Shown piece by piece: positions 27,187 through 35,901 of a stretch of DNA of 64,000 nt. How positions within the stretch are numbered: position 1 is the stretch's first letter; the number at the start of each line of letters is the position of its first letter. The position numbers and the translations under genes are program-made. Below the pieces are notes generated by a model, which was given only the letters and a program-made list of their open reading frames with translations, was not told the origin of the DNA and made no database searches. This DNA is from Lactobacillus sp. (GTDB lineage: Bacteria; Bacillota; Bacilli; Lactobacillales; Lactobacillaceae): NCBI GenBank assembly GCA_030530865.1, contig JAUMUC010000003.1:62001-126000 (forward strand), given 5' to 3'.

Positions 27187-28737
27187 ATGAGCATCTCATT
27201 AAATACATGTATTTTAATTCTAAAAGAACACCACTTATTGAAGAGTAGTGCAATTCAAGATACAGTTTCACCAAAAATGGAATATGTATCATACGATTCA
27301 CGTGATATTGAAACAAATACACTCTTTTTCTGTAAAGGCTTAGGCTTTAGACCCACCTATTTATCAATGGCTAAAGATAACGGGGCTATTTGTTATGTAG
27401 CTGAACAACCATATCCAGAAGGTGTGGGGATGCACGCTTTAATCGTTCGTGATGTTTCTAAGGCAATGGCTCTTTTAACTGCGGCCTTTTTCCGCTTCCC
27501 ACAAGATGATTTGTTCTTAGTGGCTTTCACTGGAACCAAAGGTAAGACAACTAGTTCTTACTTTTTAAAGGGGATGCTTGATCAAAAGAATGGTGGAAAG
27601 ACTGCTTTAATTTCTTCAGTTGATAGTATTTTGGGACCAAAGCCTGAAGATAAATTCAAATCAAGTTTAACCACGCCAGAATCATTGGACTTATTCAGAG
27701 ATATGCGTCGTGCAGTGGATAACGGCATGACCCATATGGTAATGGAAGTTTCTAGTCAAGCTTATAAAAAGAACCGTGTTTTTGGTTTAACTTACGACTT
27801 AGGCTTTTTCTTAAACATTACGCCAGATCATATTGGACCAAATGAACACCCTAACTTTGCTGACTACTTACACTGCAAATTGCAATTGCTAGTTAACTCA
27901 CGCAAATGTATTATCAATGCTGAAACTGATCACTTCCAAGAAGTGTATGCCGCAGCTACTACTACCACTAACCCTGATAGTATTTACTTATTTGCTAGAG
28001 ATGGCTTTGAAAATGAAGATTTGTCAGTGCCAATCGACTTTAGAATTGGCTCACTTGGCTTAGACTTAAAAGGTACCAAGTTTAGAGTGATTGCTGGCAG
28101 CAACAAGGCTCAAGCTTTGCCAATTGCTGGAGACTATCAATTAAAGATGCTTGGTGACTTTAACCAATTAAACGGTACAGCTGCAGTAATCGGTGCAGGA
28201 TTAGCTGGTATGAGTCATGATGATGTCGCTAAAGGTGTCAAAGATGTAACTATTCCAGGAAGAATGGAAACTGAGTTCACTGAAAAGCATGGCTTTGTCG
28301 TTGTTGATTATGCTCACAATCAAGCATCAATGATGGCTTTGATGCATTTTATGCAAAAGGAATTGAAGCATCCAAGAATTATCGTTGTTGTTGGTGCACC
28401 TGGAGATAAAGGATTAAGCCGTCGACAAGGATTTAGCGAAAGTTTGACTGCTTATGCAGATAAAGCTTACTTAACTACTGATGATCCGGGATTTGAAGAT
28501 CCTAAAGAAATTTGCGAAGAAATCGATGCTGGCATTGATCACTCAAAAGTTGATGTCGTTATTGATCTCGATCGCCAAGAAGCCATTTACAACGCAATTA
28601 GCGAAAGTAAACCTGGCGAAGTTGTGTTAATTTGCGGTAAGGGTGCAGATGCTTTCCAAAAGATTAGAGGCGTTGATACACCTTACCCTTCAGATATCAA
28701 AGTTGTTCAACAAGCAATTGCTAAATTAGAAGCATAG
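27187..28737 (+). CDS. murE: UDP-MurNAc-tripeptide synthetase MurE (L-Lys-type inferred)
   Basis: 516 residues from ATG 27187 with AGGAG upstream; a longer in-frame start inside the kinase gene is rejected. P-loop GTKGKTTSSY near residue 116, central domain with the conserved MEVSSQAYKKNRV and a HIGPNEHP loop. The C-terminal motif that selects the third residue reads DDPGFEDP, not the DNPR of meso-DAP enzymes, so L-Lys is the expected substrate. It adds the third residue to UDP-MurNAc-L-Ala-D-Glu in the cytosol. Coupled to an aspartate racemase one base away. Confidence 0.9.
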   Translation: MSISLNTCILILKEHHLLKSSAIQDTVSPKMEYVSYDSRDIETNTLFFCKGLGFRPTYLSMAKDNGAICYVAEQPYPEGVGMHALIVRDVSKAMALLTAAFFRFPQDDLFLVAFTGTKGKTTSSYFLKGMLDQKNGGKTALISSVDSILGPKPEDKFKSSLTTPESLDLFRDMRRAVDNGMTHMVMEVSSQAYKKNRVFGLTYDLGFFLNITPDHIGPNEHPNFADYLHCKLQLLVNSRKCIINAETDHFQEVYAAATTTTNPDSIYLFARDGFENEDLSVPIDFRIGSLGLDLKGTKFRVIAGSNKAQALPIAGDYQLKMLGDFNQLNGTAAVIGAGLAGMSHDDVAKGVKDVTIPGRMETEFTEKHGFVVVDYAHNQASMMALMHFMQKELKHPRIIVVVGAPGDKGLSRRQGFSESLTAYADKAYLTTDDPGFEDPKEICEEIDAGIDHSKVDVVIDLDRQEAIYNAISESKPGEVVLICGKGADAFQKIRGVDTPYPSDIKVVQQAIAKLEA

Positions 28738-28738
28738 T

Positions 28739-29485
28739 ATGAAACATTTTTTTAGTATTATTGGTGGAATGGGGACAATTGCTACAGAAAGTTTTGTTCG
28801 CCTTATCAATCACCGAGTAAAGATTACAAAAGATCAAGATTATTTGAATTATATTTTGGTAAATGATGCTGAAGTACCGGATAGAACTGCTTATATTATG
28901 GACCAGTCCAATCCGGACTTTTTGCCTACATTACTAGAAGATGTTAAAGGCCAAAGTCTTTTGCATCCAGACTTTATGGTAATGCCATGTAATACTGCCC
29001 ATTATTATTACGATAAATTGGCCAGTGCCACCGACGTGCCATTTATTAACATGATGGATTTGGCAGTCCACCATTTTATTGATAATTATCCGCAAGAAAA
29101 GAAAATTGGTTTAATTGCGACAGAAGGATCAATCTTTGATCACTTATATGAAGATGCCTTTAAAAAAGCTGGCAAGGAAGTGGAACTTGGTGGCCCAGAA
29201 ATTCAACCAATGGTTACTAGCTTGATTTATGAATATATCAAGGAAAAGGGTACTGTTAACCGAGAATTGTATCATCAAATTTTACAAAAAATGCACGATG
29301 AATACGGCTGTGAAGTAATATTGCTTGGCTGTACAGAATTATCCCTCGCTCAAGAATTGGCTGGGGATCATCCATATCATGTGATTGACCCGCAATCACT
29401 TTTGGCCGATGTCACAATTGATATGGCGCTACGGATTAGAAAAGGCGAAGATAGCAAGTCAGTTACTGCTGAATATTTGTACTAA
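28739..29485 (+). CDS. racD: Aspartate racemase (Asp/Glu racemase family)
   Basis: 248 residues. The two catalytic cysteines are in MPCNTAHYYYD (near residue 84) and LLGCTELSLAQ (near 201), with N-terminal IGGMGTIATESF. It makes D-Asp, which the Asl ligase attaches to the murein Lys side chain in D-Asp-bridged lactobacilli. The location right after murE fits that role; a glutamate racemase is less likely from the GGMG start. It closes the operon. Confidence 0.9.
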   Translation: MKHFFSIIGGMGTIATESFVRLINHRVKITKDQDYLNYILVNDAEVPDRTAYIMDQSNPDFLPTLLEDVKGQSLLHPDFMVMPCNTAHYYYDKLASATDVPFINMMDLAVHHFIDNYPQEKKIGLIATEGSIFDHLYEDAFKKAGKEVELGGPEIQPMVTSLIYEYIKEKGTVNRELYHQILQKMHDEYGCEVILLGCTELSLAQELAGDHPYHVIDPQSLLADVTIDMALRIRKGEDSKSVTAEYLY

Positions 29486-29515
29486 AAAAGGAGTCACATT
29501 TGTGACTCCTTTTTA
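29485..29515. terminator. Bidirectional terminator after racD
   Basis: AAGGAGTCACA / TGTGACTCCTT stem with T tract; also faces the converging DUF4811 gene. Confidence 0.9.
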
Positions 29516-29521
29516 TTTTGA

Positions 29522-30187
29522 TTATTTTTGAACTTCAGCAATCGCTTCTTTGATAACTTGAGCTTTAACTTGATTGATGATTGCAGTTTGTTCCTTTTTA
29601 CTTAATTTAGGATTCTTCATCATCGCAGCCATCAATTTCTTTTGAACTTCAGCCTTAATTTGGCTTTGCTTTTGCTTCAAAACTTTTTGTAATTGAGCAC
29701 CTTGATCAGTTGAAAGAACGATCCAGCTATTTGGAATTGTGAAAATGTAGTGACGATTGGTGATTGTCGAAGTATCAGCAATCATGGCATAAAGCATGTT
29801 ATCCATGCCTGATGCGTAATCGTAGCGGTACTTTTTAACTGTTACACTAGCATATTTAACATCAGCCTTTTTAACAGTAATTTTGGTTGAAGTATCAGCC
29901 TTAGTAGTCTTTTTATTATCGTAAATGTAGACTTTTTCTTTACCGTTACCATGATTCTTGTAGAGCAACATGTCCATCTTAGGTGAAACTGATTTGATAG
30001 TTTGTGTTTCACTAGTAGCAACTTTTTTCATGCCGACATGATTGTTTTGGTTAGCAATGAGCATGCCAGTACTCCAAGCGGCAATAACAAAGAAGATAGC
30101 ACCATATCCTAAATGGAATTTAATAGTAGGATTGGTTGTAAAGATAAATGCGAGAATTAACGCAATAATTAAAATAGCTATTAACAT
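29522..30187 (-). CDS. DUF4811-like membrane protein next to MFS pump
   Basis: 221 residues. Two N-terminal TM helices (about 2-14 and 25-45) then a soluble extracellular domain (strands with Lys-rich motifs) and a C-terminal helix with KLSKKEQTAI. The family is repeatedly found after EmrB-type efflux genes in lactobacilli. Start ATG overlaps the MFS stop (shared A). Function is unknown; an accessory role in the pump is inferred. Confidence 0.8.
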   Translation of the reverse strand: MLIAILIIALILAFIFTTNPTIKFHLGYGAIFFVIAAWSTGMLIANQNNHVGMKKVATSETQTIKSVSPKMDMLLYKNHGNGKEKVYIYDNKKTTKADTSTKITVKKADVKYASVTVKKYRYDYASGMDNMLYAMIADTSTITNRHYIFTIPNSWIVLSTDQGAQLQKVLKQKQSQIKAEVQKKLMAAMMKNPKLSKKEQTAIINQVKAQVIKEAIAEVQK

Positions 30188-31611
30188 TACTTAGCCTCCT
30201 TCTTTGGTACAAGCAGTGACAACAAGAGAACAACGACGGCCACGATAACTGCCACTAAGAAGGCAACCTTATAACCTGAAATAACTGAGTTAATCATTTG
30301 ATCTTTGTAGAGCAATGGTTGACTGTGAAGTAATGATTTTGCAGGTGCAGAATTTTTAGCTACATTAGATAAAATTGAAGTAATGATCGCAGTACCGATT
30401 GAACCTAAAACTTGTCTTGAAGTGTTGTTTACAGCAGTACCGTGAGCCATTAACTTAACTGGTAAGGCATTCATACCGTATGTGGTCAAAGTCATCATCA
30501 TCATCGCAATACCGAAGACTCTGACTGCGTAGAATAAGGTGATGTAAAGAGTTGGAGTAGTTGGGGAAATGTATAAGAATGGAACTGTACCAATAATTAA
30601 GAATAAACTACCGCAAATCGCAAGATATCTAGCACCGAAGCGGTCGAATAATTGACCTGAAATTGGTGACATAATCATCATACCTAAGGCACCTGGTAAT
30701 AAAATTAAACCAGATTGGAAGGCACTGTTACCCAAAATGTTTTGAATGTACATTGGTAACACCATTTCGGCAGAAATCATGGCAGTATAACTTAAGCTGG
30801 CAATGATAGTTGTCAAAGTAAAACGCCAAGTCTTAAACACACGTAATTCCAAAAATGGGTGTTCCATCTTGAATTGACGATATGCGAAGAGACCAATGAT
30901 GATGGCACCAACAACGATACATGAGATAACAGTTGAATTACCCCAGCCTTTTGAACCAACTTCCGCAAATCCGTAAAGAATAATACCGAAACCGAAGACG
31001 GCTAGTACACCAGATAAAACATCGAATTTGTCGTGAGATACTTCTAAAACATTCTTCATAAAGAAGAAACTCAATAGAAGGACGATAATTGTTAATGGAA
31101 TTTCTACACCAAAAACGTCTCTCCAAGTTAAGTGGTCAACTAAGAAACCTGATAAAGTTGGACCAATTGCTGGAGCTACACCAATGGCAATCCCAACGGT
31201 ACCCATCGCTACACCACGTTTTTCAGGTGGGAAGATGGTTAAAATGATGGTTTGCATGATTGGCATCGTAATTCCGGCACCAATAGCTGCCACAATACGT
31301 CCTGCTAATAAGATTTGGAAATTAGGTGCGAAATAGCACATTAATGTTCCGACTAAGAAGAATAGCAGGGCAGACATGTACATATGTCTGTTTGGGAATC
31401 TGTTAATTAAAAAGGCAGAAATCGGAATCATAATTCCGTTTGCCATAATAAAACCAGTCGATAACCATTGAACTGTACTGGTATCGACATTGAATGTCTT
31501 CATAATGGATGGATACGCAGTAGCTAGCATGGTAGATGATAAAATGGTAATAAATCCACCGATAACTAACACTGTCAGAATCAATCCTCTATGGATTTTT
31601 TGTTCTTTCAT
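30187..31611 (-). CDS. MFS multidrug efflux pump, DHA2/EmrB type (14 TM)
   Basis: 474 residues from ATG 31611 preceded by AAAGAGGT; the longer start at 31713 is rejected since it crosses the promoter. About 14 TM helices. Motif C-type GIAIGVAPAIGPTLSG in TM5 and motif A-like GRIVAAIG are seen, typical of antiporter drug pumps. Proton-coupled export of antiseptic-like compounds is the family role; substrate is not predictable. Divergent from a MerR regulator that probably controls it. Confidence 0.9.
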   Translation of the reverse strand: MKEQKIHRGLILTVLVIGGFITILSSTMLATAYPSIMKTFNVDTSTVQWLSTGFIMANGIMIPISAFLINRFPNRHMYMSALLFFLVGTLMCYFAPNFQILLAGRIVAAIGAGITMPIMQTIILTIFPPEKRGVAMGTVGIAIGVAPAIGPTLSGFLVDHLTWRDVFGVEIPLTIIVLLLSFFFMKNVLEVSHDKFDVLSGVLAVFGFGIILYGFAEVGSKGWGNSTVISCIVVGAIIIGLFAYRQFKMEHPFLELRVFKTWRFTLTTIIASLSYTAMISAEMVLPMYIQNILGNSAFQSGLILLPGALGMMIMSPISGQLFDRFGARYLAICGSLFLIIGTVPFLYISPTTPTLYITLFYAVRVFGIAMMMMTLTTYGMNALPVKLMAHGTAVNNTSRQVLGSIGTAIITSILSNVAKNSAPAKSLLHSQPLLYKDQMINSVISGYKVAFLVAVIVAVVVLLLSLLVPKKEAK

Positions 31612-31641
31612 AGTTATACCTCTTTTAAACGAATTGTATTT

Positions 31642-31670
31642 ATAATAATACCGCGAATAGATATTGTCAA
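31642..31670 (-). promoter_or_regulatory. Promoter of EmrB-like pump
   Basis: On the minus strand, TTGACA (31670-31665) and TATTAT (31647-31642) are 17 bp apart. The dyad TTTACA-ATAG-TGTAAG (31676-31691) lies between it and the divergent promoter and is a candidate operator. Confidence 0.75.
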
Positions 31671-31696
31671 GCAGGTTTACAATAGTGTAAGCTTTC

Positions 31697-31725
31697 TTGA
31701 CAAATTGTTTCACATCAAGTAATCT
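31697..31725 (+). promoter_or_regulatory. Promoter of MerR-family gene
   Basis: TTGACA (31697-31702) with a weak -10 TAATCT (31720-31725), 17-bp spacer. It is adjacent to the dyad at 31676-31691. Confidence 0.55.
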
Positions 31726-31752
31726 TTAATAAAAACGAAAGGAGGGGGATTA

Positions 31753-32196
31753 ATGAATAATTTGCCAAAAGAAAAACCGAAACATATTCAAATATTAGAA
31801 AGTGTGGAAATTGATATTAATGAAATATCTAAGAAATTAGATGTTACCCCTCGTCAATTGCGTTATTGGGAAGAAAAAGGCTACATTAAATCGCAAACCA
31901 CCAAAAATCATTTGCGTCGCTATAATATTGCCATGGCTAAGCGAATCGCTACTATCAACTTTTTGTACAAGCAAGGCTATACTTTAGCTAGAGCTAGTGA
32001 ATTAGCTAACTTCAATGAAAATAAATTGAAGCTACTTTTTAAAATGATTCATTATTTTGAAGTTAATGATCGTGTTGAAATCGATGAAGGCAAACCATTA
32101 TCTGGAAAAATTCTTTTAGGTAAGCTAGATGATGGCAAAGAAATTGAACTGCAAATTATTGGTAACGACATCAAATTACAAGTTAAAAAAGACTAG
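31753..32196 (+). CDS. MerR family transcriptional regulator
   Basis: 147 residues; winged HTH with LDVTPRQLRYWEEKGYI at 25-41, HLRRYN wing and a coiled helix, then an unusual strand-rich C-terminus (SGKILLGKLDDGKEIELQI). The N-terminal extension before the HTH is 24 residues longer than in many MerRs. RBS AAAGGAGGG. Divergent to the efflux gene, so likely its regulator. It could also be the unlinked regulator of the MerR-type promoters at 1707 and 2696, but its own intergenic dyad differs. Confidence 0.85.
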   Translation: MNNLPKEKPKHIQILESVEIDINEISKKLDVTPRQLRYWEEKGYIKSQTTKNHLRRYNIAMAKRIATINFLYKQGYTLARASELANFNENKLKLLFKMIHYFEVNDRVEIDEGKPLSGKILLGKLDDGKEIELQIIGNDIKLQVKKD

Positions 32197-32216
32197 TAAA
32201 TAGCTAGTCTTTTTTT
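32185..32216 (+). terminator. Intrinsic terminator after MerR gene
   Basis: AAAAAAGACTAG / CTAGTCTTTTTT stem with TAAATAG loop. Confidence 0.85.
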
Positions 32217-32224
32217 ATTTATTA

Positions 32225-32280
32225 ATTTTGAATGATTTTGAATGAAAATGATTGATTTTGAAAAAGAAAGCATTTACAAT
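32225..32280 (+). promoter_or_regulatory. fru operon promoter with phased repeats and cre-like site
   Basis: TTGATT (32252-32257) and TACAAT (32275-32280), 17 bp apart. Tandem ATTTTGAATG repeats start at 32225 and 32235 with a partial copy at 32255, all in 10-bp register, a likely DeoR-type (FruR) operator. AGAAAGCATTTACA (32265-32278) resembles a CcpA cre site and overlaps the -10 box, suggesting glucose repression. Confidence 0.65.
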
Positions 32281-32301
32281 TTTATTTGAGGTGATCGAAA
32301 T

Positions 32302-33057
32302 ATGCTGACTAAAGCAAGACACGATGCGATTGTCGACTATGTTGATACGCATTTGAGTTGCAGAATTAAAGAACTTTGCGACTTGCTTGATACATCTGAA
32401 TCCACTGTACGTCGTGATCTTGTTGATTTAGCAAAACAAGGTCGAATCAAACGAGTACATGGTGGAGCACTGACAATTAAAAATAGTGAAAACGATGTCT
32501 CGCAAAAGATTCGTTTTTCGCTCAATATCAGTCAAAAAAAGGCAATTGCTAATTATGCTGTTGATCATTATGTGCATTCGGGGATGAGGATCTATCTAGA
32601 TGCCGGCACCACGATTTATCAAATGATACCAGCTTTGAAGCAAGTGCCAGACTTGCTAGTTGTGACTAATGCACCAGCGACAGCTTTAGCATTGATTGAA
32701 GCTGGAATTTCAACCATCATGCTTGGCGGAATTCTGAAGGAAGAAACGCAGGTGGTTGTTGGTGGTATTTCTCAAAAGCAATTAGCAGATTATCATTTTT
32801 CTTGGGCGATACTTGGAGCAAATGGCTTATCTTCAACTGGCAAGTTAACCACACCAGATGTTAAAGAAGCTAGCTTGAAAGAAGTGGCCATTGCTCAAGC
32901 TGATAACAGCATTGTTTTGCTTGATGATTCAAAAATTGGCCAACAAAATTTCGCCACTTTTGCTGATGCTAAATCAGTTAAAGTGATCACTAATCAACTA
33001 AGTCAAAAAAATCGAGCAAGATTACCTGAAGGAATCAAACTTGAGGAGGTAAATTAA
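32302..33057 (+). CDS. fruR: DeoR family repressor of fructose operon
   Basis: 251 residues, family length. N-terminal DeoR HTH (CRIKELCDLLDTSESTVRRDL, ~18-38) with the conserved RVHGGA start of the sensor domain (50-55). The C-terminal DeoRC domain binds a phosphorylated sugar, in FruR probably fructose-1-phosphate, inferred from context. Overlaps fruK start (TAATG). RBS GAGGTG. Confidence 0.92.
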   Translation: MLTKARHDAIVDYVDTHLSCRIKELCDLLDTSESTVRRDLVDLAKQGRIKRVHGGALTIKNSENDVSQKIRFSLNISQKKAIANYAVDHYVHSGMRIYLDAGTTIYQMIPALKQVPDLLVVTNAPATALALIEAGISTIMLGGILKEETQVVVGGISQKQLADYHFSWAILGANGLSSTGKLTTPDVKEASLKEVAIAQADNSIVLLDDSKIGQQNFATFADAKSVKVITNQLSQKNRARLPEGIKLEEVN

Positions 33058-33968
33058 TGATTTATACAGTTACAGTTAATCCAGCATTAGATTACGTAAT
33101 GCAATTGAAGGAAGTTAAAGCTGGTGAAGTTAACCGGACTAATAATTACACTTTCTTAGCTGGTGGTAAGGGAATCAACGTTTCTCAAATTTTGAACCAA
33201 TTAGATGTTGAAAATACTGCTTGGGGATTCGTTGGTGGCTTTACTGGTGAAGAACTTATTCGTCAACTTAATAAGAAAAATATTGCAAGTAACTTCGTTA
33301 AGATTTCTGATGTAACTCGTGTTAATGTGAAGATTCATGCTGAAAAGGAAACCGAAATTAACGGTGCGGGTCCAGAAATTAGTTCACAAGAAATTGCTGC
33401 TTTCAAAGCACGCTTAGATGACCTTGAAGCTGGCGATATTGTTGTTATGAGTGGTTCACTCAGTGCTAACATGCCAGAAAACTTCTACCAAGAATTGATT
33501 CCTTTAATTCAAGATAAAGGAGCAGAATTTGTAGTAGATACAACTGGTCAAGCTCTCTTTGATACTTTAAAGAGCAAGCCATTAGTAATTAAGCCTAACC
33601 ATCATGAATTAGCTGATATGTTCCATACCAGTTTTAGCAGTGATGAAGAAATGCTTGAATATGCTAAAAAGCTTTTAGCTATGGGTGCTCAAAATGTCAT
33701 GATTTCTATGGCTGGAGCAGGTGGTTACTTGCTAACTCAAGATGCTATTTACCATGCTAAAGGTGCTGTTGGTACTGCTGTTAACTCAGTTGGTGCAGGT
33801 GATTCAATGGTCGCTGGATTTGTTGGTACTTACTTCAAGACTAAAGACCCAGTTGAAAGTTTTAAGATGGGAATGGCTTGTGGTGCTGCTACAGCATTTA
33901 CTACAGATATTGCAGTAAAGAGCCAAATTGATGCAGTTTTACCACAAATCCATGTCGAAAAGATCTAG
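33057..33968 (+). CDS. fruK: 1-phosphofructokinase FruK
   Basis: 303 residues, PfkB fold. N-terminal TVNPALDYVM signature, GGKGINVSQIL, and C-terminal NSVGAGDSMVAGF with the catalytic Asp. Converts fructose-1-P from the PTS to fructose-1,6-bisphosphate. Flanked by fruR and the fructose PTS gene; tagatose-6-P kinase use is excluded by context only. Confidence 0.95.
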   Translation: MIYTVTVNPALDYVMQLKEVKAGEVNRTNNYTFLAGGKGINVSQILNQLDVENTAWGFVGGFTGEELIRQLNKKNIASNFVKISDVTRVNVKIHAEKETEINGAGPEISSQEIAAFKARLDDLEAGDIVVMSGSLSANMPENFYQELIPLIQDKGAEFVVDTTGQALFDTLKSKPLVIKPNHHELADMFHTSFSSDEEMLEYAKKLLAMGAQNVMISMAGAGGYLLTQDAIYHAKGAVGTAVNSVGAGDSMVAGFVGTYFKTKDPVESFKMGMACGAATAFTTDIAVKSQIDAVLPQIHVEKI

Positions 33969-33980
33969 GGAGGAACAAAG

Positions 33981-35855
33981 ATGAAGATAAAGGATATCCT
34001 AGCACCTGAATCCATGATTATGGATTTAAAGGCGACTACTAAAGATGCAGCTATTGAAGAAATGGCTGATTTAGAAGTAGCAACTGGCATCGTTAATGAT
34101 AAAGATGCTTTTGTGAAGTCAATTTGGGATCGTGAAAAAGAAAGCACCACTGGTATTGGTGGCGGAATTGCGATGCCTCACGCAAGAAATAAATCAATCA
34201 ACAAGGCACGTGTTTTGTTTGCCAAGAGTAAAGCTGGTGTTGACTTTGATGCTTTAGACGGTCAACCAGTTAATTTATTCTTCATGATTACTGCTCCAGA
34301 TGGAGCTGATAATACTCACTTGCAAGCTTTATCTAAGTTAGCAAGTTTGTTAATTAACCCTGATCTAGTAGAAAAATTGAAAGCTGCCACTACTCCTGAA
34401 GAAGTAATTTCTTTATTTGAAGCAGCTGAACAAGACAAAGATGAAGCTGATAAAAAGTCAGTTAAGCCAACTGGTGACAAGCCATTAATTGTTGGGGTAA
34501 CTGCATGTATTAACGGTATTGCCCACACTTACATGGCTGAAGAAGCTTTAATTAAAGCTGGTGAAAAGCTCGGCGTTGACGTTCGTATTGAAACTAATGG
34601 TTCTGAAGGTGTTAAGCATCAATTGACTGCTGATGAAATTAAGCGTTCAATCGGTGTTGTAATTGCATCAGATAAAAAGGTTGATATGCCAAGATTTGAT
34701 GGCAAGCGTTTAACCAACCATGCGGTTGTTGATGGTATTAATAAGCCAGAAGAATTGATTCAAACAATTCTGGATAAGAAGGCTAATGTTTACCACGCTA
34801 CTGAAGGAGAAGGTAGTGAAGAAGTAGCTTCAACAGGTATTTGGGGCAACATCTACAAGAACTTGATGAGTGGTGTTAGCCACATGCTTCCATTCGTTAT
34901 CGGTGGTGGTATCTTGATGGCTATCTCATTCTTGATTGAAAACTATGGTGGTGGAGCAAATACTCCAGCATTTAAGGCTTTGAACAACATGGGTACTTTG
35001 GCATTTGGTTTCATGGTGCCAGTACTTTCAGCTTACATTGCTGAATCAATCGGTGATTTACCAGCATTGATGCCAGGTTTTGTTGGTGGTATGATGGCTG
35101 CCAACTCAGGAGCTGGATTCTTGGGTGGTTTAGCTTCTGGTTTTATTGCTGGATACTTGATGATCTTGCTCAAGAAACTTTGCAGCAAGTTCCCTAAGAA
35201 CCTTGAAGGTATGAAACCTATGCTTGTTTACCCAATTTTAGGTTTGCTCTTCATTGCTTTGATTATGGCTTATGTCATTGATCCAATCTTTAGTGGAATT
35301 AACCATGCGATCACTGGATTCTTAAACGGCATGAGTGGCTCAAACTTAGCACTTTTGACTTTGATTTTAGCAGGTATGATGGCTATCGATATGGGTGGTC
35401 CTTTCAACAAGGCTGCTTATGTCTTTGCTTCAGGTGCTTTTGCTAACGATCCTAAGTCAGCAACAGCTGCTGTTTTGATGGCTGCTGTAATGGTTGGTGG
35501 TATGGTTCCACCATTCGCAATTGCTATTGCTACAAGCATTTTCAAGAATAAATTTACTAAGGATGAAAGAAACGCCGGTATTAGTAACTGGGTACTAGGT
35601 TTCTCATTCATTACTGAAGGTGCGATTCCATTTGCTGCCAGTGACCCTGGTCGAGTAATTCCATCATGTATCATTGGTAGTGCAATTGCTGGTGCGATTG
35701 TTGGATTCTTCAAGGTTGGTGTTCCAGCACCTCACGGTGGATTCTGGGTATCACCACTTTCAAACAACATTGTGATGTTCTTTGTAGCTACAATTATTGG
35801 TTCATTGGTAGCTGCCTTCATCCTTGGCTTGTGGAAGAAAGAAATTAAAAAGTAA
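33981..35855 (+). CDS. fruA: Fructose PTS EIIABC
   Basis: 624 residues with fused EIIA-EIIB-EIIC. EIIA His67 in GIAMPHARN, EIIB Cys176 in VTACINGIAHT (usual CPTGIAHT has Pro-Thr after the Cys; here Ile-Asn), then a ~335-residue EIIC of 9-10 TM helices. Takes up fructose and yields fructose-1-P for FruK. Terminator follows. Confidence 0.94.
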   Translation: MKIKDILAPESMIMDLKATTKDAAIEEMADLEVATGIVNDKDAFVKSIWDREKESTTGIGGGIAMPHARNKSINKARVLFAKSKAGVDFDALDGQPVNLFFMITAPDGADNTHLQALSKLASLLINPDLVEKLKAATTPEEVISLFEAAEQDKDEADKKSVKPTGDKPLIVGVTACINGIAHTYMAEEALIKAGEKLGVDVRIETNGSEGVKHQLTADEIKRSIGVVIASDKKVDMPRFDGKRLTNHAVVDGINKPEELIQTILDKKANVYHATEGEGSEEVASTGIWGNIYKNLMSGVSHMLPFVIGGGILMAISFLIENYGGGANTPAFKALNNMGTLAFGFMVPVLSAYIAESIGDLPALMPGFVGGMMAANSGAGFLGGLASGFIAGYLMILLKKLCSKFPKNLEGMKPMLVYPILGLLFIALIMAYVIDPIFSGINHAITGFLNGMSGSNLALLTLILAGMMAIDMGGPFNKAAYVFASGAFANDPKSATAAVLMAAVMVGGMVPPFAIAIATSIFKNKFTKDERNAGISNWVLGFSFITEGAIPFAASDPGRVIPSCIIGSAIAGAIVGFFKVGVPAPHGGFWVSPLSNNIVMFFVATIIGSLVAAFILGLWKKEIKK

Positions 35856-35864
35856 ACAATAAAC

Positions 35865-35901
35865 AAAAAAGACTTACGTTAACGTAAGTCTTTTTTAGTT
35901 A
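35865..35901. repeat. 37-bp direct repeat, copy 1 (terminator palindrome)
   Basis: Copy 1 of a 37-bp sequence found again exactly at 41044-41080. It contains a 32-bp perfect palindrome with A and T tracts (bidirectional terminator for fruA and the Rgg-like gene) plus AGTTA. Its right part also encodes the last codons of the Rgg-like regulator. Confidence 0.9.

Noticed and set aside
31700..31716. TGTTTCACAT as second parS half
   Set aside because: Weaker than the 16405 site and lies within a promoter unrelated to partition genes.
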